From Flavisolibacter amylovorans (GTDB lineage: Bacteria; Bacteroidota; Bacteroidia; Chitinophagales; Chitinophagaceae): DNA of 64,000 nucleotides. Shown piece by piece: positions 8,437 through 16,067 of this stretch. The notes beneath the pieces are model-generated. The model saw nothing but the letters and a program-made list of their open reading frames with translations, was not told the DNA's origin and ran no database searches. How positions within the stretch are numbered: the stretch's first letter is position 1; every line of letters begins with the position of its first letter. The stretch lies in contig NZ_BAABGY010000009.1 in assembly GCF_039541815.1 (NCBI RefSeq), forward strand, positions 297,316 through 361,315, written 5' to 3'. The position numbers were made by a program, and so were the translations under genes.

Positions 8437-9900
8437 CTATTTTTTCCAGGTAAACGAAATGGTGGTGCCGCTGCCGGCCGCCGATTGTATTTCTACGGTT
8501 TCCTGCCGGGCGTCGAGGATCTTCTTCACAATGGCCAGGCCCACTCCCGTGCTCTCGAAGCTCTCCTTTTCCTGCAGGGTCTGGAAGATCTGGAAGATCT
8601 TCCGGTGGTAGGCCGGGTCGATGCCGGGGCCGTCGTCGTTCACGAAGAACACGAATTGCTGCTCGGTTTCGCGGTGGTACACACGGATATGCCCTTCCGT
8701 CTTGTCGTGGTACTTGACGGCGTTGCTTACAAGGTTGGCGAACACCTGGTACAGGGGCAGGCGCTCGGTGAAGAGGAGCGGCAGGTTGTGGGCGAACTCC
8801 ACGCGGAGGCCGGGGCGCACCGGCTGGTTCTCGAGCACTTCCTCGAGCAGCTCCCGCACCACCACCGTCTCGCGCGCCTGCTGCTCGCGCCCGATGCGGG
8901 CATAAGTGAGGATGCCGCTGATGAGGTGCTCGGCGCGCTCGAGGCGCCCCTTCACGAGCGCCATGTATTCCTGCACTTTGGGGGGCAGCTCTTCGTGGTG
9001 GTCTTCCTCGATCCAGGATACTACGTTGGAGATGCCCCGCAGCGGCGATTTGAGATCGTGCGACACAATATGGGCAAACTGGTCGAGCTCCGCGTTCTTG
9101 CGCTTCAGCTCGGAGAAGTTGGCATGCAGCACCTGCGCCATGTGGTTGAGCGATCCGGCCAGGCGCCCGAGCTCGTCGCGGCCCGTGTACGCGACCTGGC
9201 TGTTGTATTGTCCCTCGGCAATGCTGTTGGCCATGCGCACCATCCGCAGGATGCGCGTGGAAACATGGTAGGAGAGGAAGCCGGCAATGACGAGTCCGAT
9301 CACGATGGAGACAAGGGTCAGGGTAAACGAGAGGCGCCGGGTGCCGGCGATCGATTCGGCGAGCTGCGTCTTGCTTTCCTCACGGCGCCGGTATTCGGCA
9401 TTGATGAAGTCGCGCACCTCGCGCTGCAGATCGGCTGCCACCTCGCCCCGCACAAGCTCGGGGAATTCGTTTTTATAAAGAGCGGAAAGCGCCTCCGGGC
9501 TGCTGTCGGCTGCGCTGCTTTGCCGCGCAGCCGCCAGGATCCGCGTAAACTCCGCGTTCCAGCGCTGGTTGAGGACATTGATCTTTTCGACAGGTCTCCG
9601 CTGCACGGCATCGGCGGCCGAGTCGAGCTCGCGGATGATGCCCCGGTTCTCGAGCATCGCCGAGTCGAATGCGGTGAGGAAGGTGCGCTCGCCGGTGAGG
9701 AAGTAGGCCCGCATGGAGCTCACGATGTTGAGGATATTGCGCTGGAAGCGGTTGCTCTGGCGCACCACGTTGGTGGAGTGGGCGAAGAACTCGGTGTTCT
9801 CCTGCACGCGCTCCGACTGCCGGAAGTTGATCCAGGTGGTGGCCGAGAACAAGAGCAGCACGACCAGGAAGCCAAAAAATACCAACTGCGCGATCTTCAT
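8437..9900 (-). CDS. CHASE3-HAMP sensor histidine kinase
   Basis: The 487-residue inner-membrane kinase has membrane helix 1 (about residues 4-22), a periplasmic CHASE3-type helical sensor (about 25-175, with the typical SSMRAYFLTGERTFL), membrane helix 2 (about 185-208), a HAMP region, a HisKA domain with the H-box IVSHDLKSPLRG (His near residue 282), and a HATPase_c domain with NLVSNAVKY (N-box), DDGPGID (G1) and GVGLAIVKKI (G2). The order is complete, so it should be active. It lies directly upstream of the response regulator gene. The ligand cannot be told. Confidence 0.93.
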   Translation of the reverse strand: MKIAQLVFFGFLVVLLLFSATTWINFRQSERVQENTEFFAHSTNVVRQSNRFQRNILNIVSSMRAYFLTGERTFLTAFDSAMLENRGIIRELDSAADAVQRRPVEKINVLNQRWNAEFTRILAAARQSSAADSSPEALSALYKNEFPELVRGEVAADLQREVRDFINAEYRRREESKTQLAESIAGTRRLSFTLTLVSIVIGLVIAGFLSYHVSTRILRMVRMANSIAEGQYNSQVAYTGRDELGRLAGSLNHMAQVLHANFSELKRKNAELDQFAHIVSHDLKSPLRGISNVVSWIEEDHHEELPPKVQEYMALVKGRLERAEHLISGILTYARIGREQQARETVVVRELLEEVLENQPVRPGLRVEFAHNLPLLFTERLPLYQVFANLVSNAVKYHDKTEGHIRVYHRETEQQFVFFVNDDGPGIDPAYHRKIFQIFQTLQEKESFESTGVGLAIVKKILDARQETVEIQSAAGSGTTISFTWKK

Positions 9901-10024
9901 GGTAGGGGTTAAGGAGGATGCAAATTAAGCATTGAGCGGCCGGTGCACATTAAAGCCGGTTTAGAATCAGGGCCCTGCCCCGTGCCGATGCCAACCGGAA
10001 TCTACGTTTATTTGTTGAACCATT

Positions 10025-10963
10025 ATGTCTACAGTGCTTATTACCGGTGGTACCGGGCTCGTCGGCACCGCCCTCTCCCGCGCCCTTCGCCAACAGGGGC
10101 ACTCCGTGATCGTGCTGACACGTAATCCCTCGTCGGCGGTTCCCGCTCCCGGGCTCCGCTATGCCGCCTGGTCGGTGGAGAGCGGCTCCATCGATGCCGG
10201 CGCCCTCGCCGACGCCGACGTCATCGTGCACTTGGCCGGCGCCAACGTAGCCGGCGGCCGCTGGACGGAGCGGCGCAAGCAGGAGATCGTGGAAAGCCGC
10301 GTACGCTCCGGCGAGCTCCTGGTCAGGGCCCTCGGCACCTTGCCCAACAAAGTGCATACGGTACTCTCCGCATCCGCCATCGGCTGGTACGGTCCTGATC
10401 CGCAGGTGCCCAACCCGAGGCCCTTCGTGGAGGAGGATCGGGCCGACGGTGCTTTCCTGGGCCGCACCTGCGCGCAATGGGAAGGGGCCATCCGCCCCGT
10501 AGAGGCACTAGGCAAGCGCCTCGTCATCGCCCGCATCGGCATCGTCATGAGCCACGAAGGCGGTGCCTGGGCGGAGTTCCGCAAGCCGATGTCCTTCGGC
10601 GTCGCAACCATCATGGGCAGCGGCCGCCAGGTGGTGAGCTGGATCCATATCGACGACCTCGTGCGGTTCTTCGTGGAGGCGGTCAATACCCCTGAGATCG
10701 CGGGTGTGTACAATGCCGTGGCGCCCGCGCCGGTACCGAACGCGGAATTGGTCAGTGCCATGAAGGAAGCAAAGGGCTTTGCCGTTACGGCACCCGCGCC
10801 CGCCTTTGTGCTGAAGGCCCTGCTGGGCGAGATGAGCATCGAGGTGCTCAAGAGCGCCACCGTGAGCAGCCGCAAGCTGGAGGCAACGGGTTTCGCGTTT
10901 CAATACCCCGATATACGTGCCGCCGCGCGTCAACTTGAAAGTGCTTACCGCGGGGGCAAATGA
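10025..10963 (+). CDS. TIGR01777-family NAD-dependent epimerase/dehydratase-like protein
   Basis: The 312-residue product is an SDR-superfamily protein of the YfcH/TIGR01777 type. The dinucleotide-binding motif TGGTGLVGTAL is at residues 7-17, SASAIGWYGP is the usual second signature, and the end (MSIEVLKSATVSSRKLEATGF) is the DUF1731-like C-terminal domain. The substrate of the family is not established. It is divergent from the histidine kinase gene across 124 bp and ends exactly where a word-repeat hairpin begins. Confidence 0.88.
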   Translation: MSTVLITGGTGLVGTALSRALRQQGHSVIVLTRNPSSAVPAPGLRYAAWSVESGSIDAGALADADVIVHLAGANVAGGRWTERRKQEIVESRVRSGELLVRALGTLPNKVHTVLSASAIGWYGPDPQVPNPRPFVEEDRADGAFLGRTCAQWEGAIRPVEALGKRLVIARIGIVMSHEGGAWAEFRKPMSFGVATIMGSGRQVVSWIHIDDLVRFFVEAVNTPEIAGVYNAVAPAPVPNAELVSAMKEAKGFAVTAPAPAFVLKALLGEMSIEVLKSATVSSRKLEATGFAFQYPDIRAAARQLESAYRGGK

Positions 10964-11079
10964 AGTCAAAATTCAAAAGTAAAAAGTCACAAGCGTTTGG
11001 CGCTACCAACACTAAAACTCTGGCCCTATGAGCATTTTTGAATTTTGACTTTTGAATTTTGACTTTTGAATTTTTACTT
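10964..11079. repeat. Stop-abutting word-repeat hairpin (TTCAAAAGT type)
   Basis: The left arm (10964-10990) repeats TCAAAATTC and AAAAGT words. The right arm (11033-11079) holds complementary TTTTGAATTTTGAC words about three times. It starts one base after the stop of the TIGR01777 gene and is AT-rich, in sharp contrast to the surrounding coding DNA. A real terminator hairpin follows at 11092. Confidence 0.7.
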
Positions 11080-11091
11080 GCCCCCCCAATA

Positions 11092-11126
11092 AAGAAGCCC
11101 CCGTACAATTACGGGGGCTTCTTGTA
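11092..11126. terminator. Bidirectional terminator between convergent genes
   Basis: A perfect 14-bp stem (AAGAAGCCCCCGTA at 11092-11105 with its complement at 11110-11123) encloses a 4-nt loop. T-rich runs lie on both sides, so it can serve the TIGR01777 gene on the plus strand and the M16 operon on the minus strand. Confidence 0.88.
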
Positions 11127-11141
11127 TTGAAATAAAGCCAA

Positions 11142-12455
11142 TCAGAAGGTCTTGGCCGGGGTTTCCTTCTGCTTGAACAGGTTCGGGTCGGCCTTGGAGG
11201 GGTCGCCCTGCAGCACCCAGCTGATGTTGGTGACGTACTTGTTGAAGACGCGGTTGAGGTCGGCCAGCGACACTTTCTTCATGTCGTCGGCAATGGTGAG
11301 CGCGCGCTTCCAGTTGCCGTGCACGGCTTCGTTCTGCGCAAGCGAGGCGGCCTGCTCGGCGTTCGTTTCCTGCTTGTACCAGGTGCGGGTGAGGTAGCCG
11401 GTCTTCATGTTGCGCAACTCGTCGTCCGTAAAGCCTTCGCGGCGGATCTTGTCGATCAGTTGTCGCGCCACGGTGATGTACTTGTTGGGCTCCGTGGTGG
11501 AGGCGAACAGGTTGGCAAACGGGGTGAGGCCGCCGCTGAACCAGGTGGCCGGCGCATACGAGAGGCCGTTGTTGGACCGTATTTCTACGAAGTGACGCGT
11601 ATAGAAGATGCGCATGGCCAGCACAAAGGCATCGTAGTCGGGCGAGCCGGGCTGGGGCGCCGCGGTGATGCCCTGCACGTAGTTGGTGGCGAGGTCCTTC
11701 TTCACCGGGAGGAAGCTGTTGCCGGTGGCGGTGAAGCTTTGCTTCTGCAGCTTGATCTGCGGGCCCTCCGGCACCTTGTCGAGCAAGGATTTTACGGCGG
11801 CTTCGAGCTCGGTGCGGTCGATGTCGCCCACGATCACCACCGCAATGCGGCCGCGGTGGAGCAGCTTCTTGTAATATGCTTTGGTGGCCGCGGGTGTAAG
11901 CTTCGACACGGTGGCCTCGGTGCCGATCGGCTCGCGGGCATAGGCTGTGCCGGCAAAGGCGGTGCTGCGCGCAAGGCGGTCGGTTTCGTTGTCGGGCTGC
12001 GAGGCCATGGAGCGGATCTGTGTGATGAGGTCCTGGCGGATGCGGGTGAACTCTTTTTCGTCGAAGCGGGGCGCGGTGAGGGCCTCCACATATAGCGGCC
12101 ACACCTTCTTCAGGTCGGTCTTGATGCAGTTCATGCGGAAGGTGGCGAAGTCCATCTCCGTCCAGCCGCCTACCTGCGCCGACACGGCGTCGAGTGCGTT
12201 CTTGAAGCTGTTCTTGTCCATAGAGGCGGTGCCGCATTCGGTGAGCGCACTGAGGGCCAGCGACTCGATGCCGGCCTGCTCGTTGGAATAGTTCTGCACG
12301 CCGCCCTTGATGATGGTCCGTATTTCCACGATGTCGTTGCCGCTCGGCTGCACGATCACCTTGACGCCGTTGATGTTCATGTCGTAGGCCTTGCCCATTT
12401 GCGCCAGCAGCGCCGCCGGTGCCATCAGGCAAAGCACGAGGAGGATCTTTTTCAT
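11142..12455 (-). CDS. M16-family peptidase-like subunit lacking the zinc motif
   Basis: The 437-residue protein has a signal peptide (MKKILLVLCLMAPAALLAQ) and two M16-type alpha/beta halves. The HxxEH motif is absent: the corresponding helix reads AGIESLALSALTECG. It is therefore probably the non-catalytic partner of a two-subunit M16B protease. The partner gene, which has an intact HxxEH, lies immediately upstream on the same strand and ends 19 bp before this start. The ATG at 12455 is chosen because it begins the signal peptide; the longer frame to 12545 runs into the partner gene. The substrate is unknown. Confidence 0.87.
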   Translation of the reverse strand: MKKILLVLCLMAPAALLAQMGKAYDMNINGVKVIVQPSGNDIVEIRTIIKGGVQNYSNEQAGIESLALSALTECGTASMDKNSFKNALDAVSAQVGGWTEMDFATFRMNCIKTDLKKVWPLYVEALTAPRFDEKEFTRIRQDLITQIRSMASQPDNETDRLARSTAFAGTAYAREPIGTEATVSKLTPAATKAYYKKLLHRGRIAVVIVGDIDRTELEAAVKSLLDKVPEGPQIKLQKQSFTATGNSFLPVKKDLATNYVQGITAAPQPGSPDYDAFVLAMRIFYTRHFVEIRSNNGLSYAPATWFSGGLTPFANLFASTTEPNKYITVARQLIDKIRREGFTDDELRNMKTGYLTRTWYKQETNAEQAASLAQNEAVHGNWKRALTIADDMKKVSLADLNRVFNKYVTNISWVLQGDPSKADPNLFKQKETPAKTF

Positions 12456-12474
12456 ATCGATCGGTTTGGGTGCT

Positions 12475-13836
12475 TTAGTTTTTGAAGAAGGTTTCAGGTT
12501 GCGTGGCTTTGGCGGTTTCCTCGTTGAGGATAAGGCCGGCCACATAGGGCTTCCCGATGATGTAGCGCTGCGCGTAGCGGGCGAGGTCGTCGCGGGTGAC
12601 GCGCATCAGGTTGGCCTCGTAATCGGTGTAGTATTCGAAGGAGGTGCTGGCCCACTGGTACGACAGCTGCATCGGGAGGGCGGATGGCTTCTCGCGGCTG
12701 CGCACCTCGTTGCGGCGGATCACCTCGCGGGCAGTGCGGAGCTGCTCGTCGGTGAAGTAGTCGGGGTTGCCGAGCTGACGCACCTGGTTCAGCACTTCGG
12801 TGTAGCACTCCTTCAGCTTCGTGGGGTTGGGCATCACCCAGGCCTCGATGGGTCCCGTGAAGTGGTTGGTGGTATAGCTCATGTCGGCCCACGTAGCAAG
12901 CCCCTTATCGACGAGGGCCTGCTGCCATTTGGAGGCGTTGAGGCGCATGACGGCGGCAAAGACGTCGGCGATCACCGTACCGGCGGAGTCTTCCTTATAC
13001 GAAGGTCCCTGCCAGGCAAACACCATATAGGGCGTATTGGCAATGGAGGATTGCTTGATGAAATAGTCGGTGCGCTCCAGTGGCTTGAAGGCCGGGATCG
13101 GGTATTTCTCGATCGGGTCGAAGCCGCTGTGTGCCCAGTCGCCCCAGACCTTCTGCGCATACGCGAACGCTTGCGTGGGTTGCACGTCGCCGGCGATGAT
13201 CAGGAGGGAGTTGTTGGGGTGATAGTATTTGTCTTTGATCACCATCATCTTTTCGGGTGTGGCCGTGTTGATCACGTCGTGCTCGCCGATCGGGTTCTTG
13301 CGGGTAAAGAGTTCGCCCCAGAGCCGCTTGTGCGTTTCGTGCCAGATGAGAAAGCCGGGATCGCTCTCCCCGCGCTGGAACTCGCCGTCTACCACGGGCC
13401 GCTCCTTGGCCATGTCCTCGGTGCGGTAGATCGGGTAGCGCATCGCGGAGTTCATGAAGCGCAGGCCGGCCTCGAGGGAGTCTTTGTCGAAGGTGAAAAA
13501 GTAGTTGACGCGCTCCACGTTGGTGGTGCCGTTCCAGATGGCGCCGAGCTCCTCGGTGCGGCGGAGGAACTTCTCCTGGTCGGGGTAGTCCTTGTTGGCT
13601 TTAAAGAACATGTGCTCAAAGAGGTGGGAGAGGCCGCTGTATTCCGGCCCCTCGGTGTAGGCCCCGTTCTTGACGGCGATCTCGATGGTGGCGAGCGGCA
13701 CCTTGTGGTTTTCGATCACCACTACTTCAAGGCCGTTGGCGAAGCGCTGGTAGTGGTAGTTGGGCGGAAGCCGGCGTTGCGCATGCGCGCCCAGGCTGGT
13801 GGCTGCCAGCAAAAGGAGAAGCCATTTCTTTTTCAT
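12475..13836 (-). CDS. M16-family zinc metallopeptidase (catalytic subunit), secreted
   Basis: The 453-residue protein has a signal peptide ending at GAHAQ (residue 20). The inverted zinc motif HLFEH (H71, E74, H75) is intact, and a downstream glutamate in VVDGEFQRGE is the likely third ligand. This is the pitrilysin/processing-peptidase fold acting in the periplasm. It is first in a two-gene operon with the zinc-less M16 subunit, so a heteromeric peptidase is likely. The ATG at 13836 is chosen for the signal peptide; the frame back to 13965 reads through a G-rich word-repeat element and would add repeat-derived residues. Confidence 0.9.
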   Translation of the reverse strand: MKKKWLLLLLAATSLGAHAQRRLPPNYHYQRFANGLEVVVIENHKVPLATIEIAVKNGAYTEGPEYSGLSHLFEHMFFKANKDYPDQEKFLRRTEELGAIWNGTTNVERVNYFFTFDKDSLEAGLRFMNSAMRYPIYRTEDMAKERPVVDGEFQRGESDPGFLIWHETHKRLWGELFTRKNPIGEHDVINTATPEKMMVIKDKYYHPNNSLLIIAGDVQPTQAFAYAQKVWGDWAHSGFDPIEKYPIPAFKPLERTDYFIKQSSIANTPYMVFAWQGPSYKEDSAGTVIADVFAAVMRLNASKWQQALVDKGLATWADMSYTTNHFTGPIEAWVMPNPTKLKECYTEVLNQVRQLGNPDYFTDEQLRTAREVIRRNEVRSREKPSALPMQLSYQWASTSFEYYTDYEANLMRVTRDDLARYAQRYIIGKPYVAGLILNEETAKATQPETFFKN

Positions 13837-13910
13837 AAAACGAGGTTTTGGGTCTCTAAAAGGTACGGCGAATTTTCCGCTCGCCCGGAGAATTTGCGGC
13901 AGCGGAGAAA

Positions 13911-13995
13911 GGTTTAGGAGGTTTAGGGGGTTTAGGAGGTTCAGGAGGTTGCGTGCGCCAGCCAACTCTCTAAACCTTCTGAACCTCCTAAACCT
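13911..13995. repeat. G-rich word-repeat hairpin with conserved core, copy 1
   Basis: The left arm repeats GGTTTAGG or GGTTCAGG words (13911-13950). The core is TTGCGTGCGCCAGCCAAC, and the right arm (to 13995) repeats CTAAACC or CTGAACC. The arms are complementary and the core is identical at 34764-34856. The element ends 6 bp beyond the stop of the metzincin gene read on the minus strand. Confidence 0.85.
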
Positions 13996-14001
13996 TGCTG
14001 T

Positions 14002-14646
14002 TTACTGGTGCGGCCAATGATACACGTTGCTGAAGTCGCCCACGATGGCGCGGCCGCGGTGGAAGCGGAGGCGGTCGAGGCGAAGGGCTTCGATGTCGGC
14101 GCGCTGCACGCGGCGGTGCATCGGGTGCATGGTGCCGCCGGTGACGCCGGCGGGCTTCTCCGGGTCGTACTGGAATTCGGGGTCCACAAGGGTGCCGCGC
14201 GGGTACATGATGCCGGGTACGCCCCGGCCGCGGAGGTCGAGGAGCGCCGGGTGGTCGAGGCCGAGGGTGTGCCCGAATTCGTGAGCGGCCGTGGTGGAGC
14301 CGGCATAGAGGTTCTCGAGCTTGAAGAAGCCGCTGTTGCAGCCGAGCCCGTCCACGAAGGAGATGTTGCCGCGCACGTACTCCTCGATGCGGAAGTAGTT
14401 GTTGCGCGGATCGGTGTTCGCCAGCACGTCCACCTCGTCGAGGTCGGGGCGGAACGCGGCCGTGATGGTGAAGCGGAGGCCTACGCGGCCTTCGCGCAGG
14501 AGGAGGGGCACGTCGGGCTCGTTCCACATGCGCTCGATCTCCTCCCGGATCCGCTCCGTGAGTTCCGCAGTGGCTGCCCCGCCATAGGTAACGATGTGCG
14601 CATGCACCCGCAGGATGCCGTTGCCGTCGAGTTGTGCTTCACCCAT
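14002..14646 (-). CDS. Small metzincin-type zinc metalloprotease, no signal peptide
   Basis: The 214-residue product has the extended zinc motif HEFGHTLGLDH (H122, E123, H126, H132) and a Met-turn GIMYP (residues 145-149) about 13 residues later. These are the two hallmarks of metzincins (matrixin/M10-like). Upstream is a beta-rich region typical of the fold. There is no signal peptide, propeptide cysteine switch or T9SS tail, so it seems cytoplasmic or unconventionally released. It is divergent from a DedA gene and not in an evident operon. Protease activity is likely; substrate and role are unknown. Confidence 0.8.
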   Translation of the reverse strand: MGEAQLDGNGILRVHAHIVTYGGAATAELTERIREEIERMWNEPDVPLLLREGRVGLRFTITAAFRPDLDEVDVLANTDPRNNYFRIEEYVRGNISFVDGLGCNSGFFKLENLYAGSTTAAHEFGHTLGLDHPALLDLRGRGVPGIMYPRGTLVDPEFQYDPEKPAGVTGGTMHPMHRRVQRADIEALRLDRLRFHRGRAIVGDFSNVYHWPHQ

Positions 14647-14755
14647 CCCGTAAAGCTACGGGCGACACTTTGCCGGGCAGTTCATGGACGGCATGTTTTT
14701 TACTTCAGTTGCGTAAGGCAGGACTGCCGCCGGCGTCCACCTGCTGATCACAACT

Positions 14756-15367
14756 ATGACCTTGCTCTTCGGAACATCGGACCTTATTGCCTGGGGCGGC
14801 GTTTTCCTGATCGCGCTGCTCATCTATGCGGAGACGGGCCTCCTGCTGGGCCTGATCGTGCCTGGCGGCGAAACGCTGCTCTTCTCCGCCGGCATCATCG
14901 CCTCTGCCGATGGCTTTGGCATGCGCATGCTGCCGCTCCTGTTGCTCCTGATCGCCGCCGGACTCCTGGGCGACAGCTCCGGCTACCTGATCGGCCGGAA
15001 GCTCGGGCCGAAGCTGTACCACAAGAAAGACACGTGGTATTTCAAGAAGAAACTGCTCCATAGTGCCGAGCGCTTTTTCCGGGAGCACCGCACCACGGCC
15101 CTGTTCCTGGGAAAATTCCTTCCGGTGGTTCGGCCGTTCATGCCCCTGCTGGGCGGCATCACGCGGGTACGCCCCTCGGTGTTATTGCCCCTTTCGTACG
15201 CAGCCGTAGTGTTGCATATCTGCTTCTTCTTCCTGGGCGGTTATTACCTCGGCGGACGCTTCCCGGGTATCAAACAGCACCTGAGCTGGATCCTGCCGGT
15301 AAGCCTGGCCGTGCTCCTGATCCCGGTAATCGTGCAGGTGCGGAAGAACCGGTCGGAAAAAGCATAG
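14756..15367 (+). CDS. DedA-family membrane protein
   Basis: The 203-residue polytopic inner-membrane protein matches the DedA/SNARE-associated family. It has a hydrophobic N-terminus with ETGLLLGLIVPGGETLL, the motif GDSSGYLIGRKLG (about residues 74-86) and FLGKFLPVVRPFMPLLGG (about 117-134), the usual conserved arginine/proline segment. DedA proteins support lipid-carrier or phospholipid translocation and envelope integrity. It is monocistronic, followed by a 700-bp stretch without an intact gene. Confidence 0.92.
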   Translation: MTLLFGTSDLIAWGGVFLIALLIYAETGLLLGLIVPGGETLLFSAGIIASADGFGMRMLPLLLLLIAAGLLGDSSGYLIGRKLGPKLYHKKDTWYFKKKLLHSAERFFREHRTTALFLGKFLPVVRPFMPLLGGITRVRPSVLLPLSYAAVVLHICFFFLGGYYLGGRFPGIKQHLSWILPVSLAVLLIPVIVQVRKNRSEKA

Positions 15368-15497
15368 TTCTGTTGCCTACGGATGAGCGCCGCTCTTGCA
15401 GACGCCCTGTTTCAACTTCCATTTGCCACCTGATAGAGTGTAGCTCAATCAATTGGCGGCCTCTGTCGAGGTGTTCATATCGCCTTCTGACCGCTTT

Positions 15498-15798
15498 GTT
15501 GACGCATATATCTCTTCTGCTGATTCATATATGTCGCCAGCTCACCCATAAAATGTAAACCGTTGCCCCATATGAGCGCGTTACTGGCGCATAAACGCTA
15601 AATGTTGGCGCATATATGCTATTTGCCGGGACATAAGTTGAGCTTCTGGCCGTAACCGGTATTGCATCGGCTGATAAGTCACGCTTTATCGAAGTGGTAC
15701 GTGCGGAACTGGCTGCGCTTCATGAAGGAAATATTGCGCGTTACCGGATCACACCCGGGCAATTTGCGCGGTGGTCAGCCGTGTACAGGAACCTATAG
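15498..15798 (+). pseudogene. Degenerate 21-bp tandem repeat plus decayed ORF end
   Basis: Seven diverged copies of a 21-bp unit run from 15498 to 15645. CATA falls at 15505, 15526, 15547, 15569, 15590, 15611 and 15632, giving steps of 21, 21, 22, 21, 21 and 21. Copy 6 contains the palindrome GCATATATGC. Read as codons, the units give heptads of the form L-x-H-(I/K/M), broken by stops and one +1 shift at copy 3. An open stretch of about 50 codons follows (15652-15798) with protein-like composition (SRFIEVVRAELAALHEG) but no start. I read this as a dead gene with a heptad-repeat region; a non-coding 21-bp array is the alternative. Confidence 0.4.
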
Positions 15799-15822
15799 TC
15801 CGTCCTGGAAATCGTCTCAAAG

Positions 15823-16029
15823 AGGCTGTTTGGGTGAATAGATAGGCTGGCGAGGCCGCAAGCGGCCTATTTCACGCGGCGACGCGGCGGGTAGCGGCGC
15901 AGCGAAGTAGCAACGGGCTGAAAATTCTTCCCTGCATTTCATTGTCGCGTCATTGCGCCGTTGCGTGCCAAGGCCGCCCGCGGCCGTCCATTTCAGCATT
16001 TCCGGAAAGTACATTAATTCAAACAGCCT
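15823..16029. repeat. MITE-like element with 10-bp terminal inverted repeats
   Basis: AGGCTGTTTG (15823-15832) and its exact complement CAAACAGCCT (16020-16029) bracket about 207 bp with no ORF of note. Inside is a palindrome GGCCGCAAGCGGCC (15854-15867) and a 28-nt module at 15970-15997 (starts AAGGCCGC, ends TCAGC). That module recurs with 25 of 28 identities at 53559-53586. The region 15368-16067 otherwise holds only the decayed repeat. Confidence 0.55.
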
Positions 16030-16067
16030 AACGACACGGCAGGGTGACCAATGTTTGGAGACAGCTT

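Noticed and set aside
15373..15558. Short plus-strand ORF of about 60 codons after the DedA gene
   Set aside because: It runs into the decayed 21-bp repeat and ends at a stop inside it. It has no independent support and is treated as part of the degraded region.
15498..15645. CRISPR array, because of seven evenly spaced short repeats
   Set aside because: The 21-bp units are contiguous and diverged with no unique spacers, and there are no cas genes nearby.
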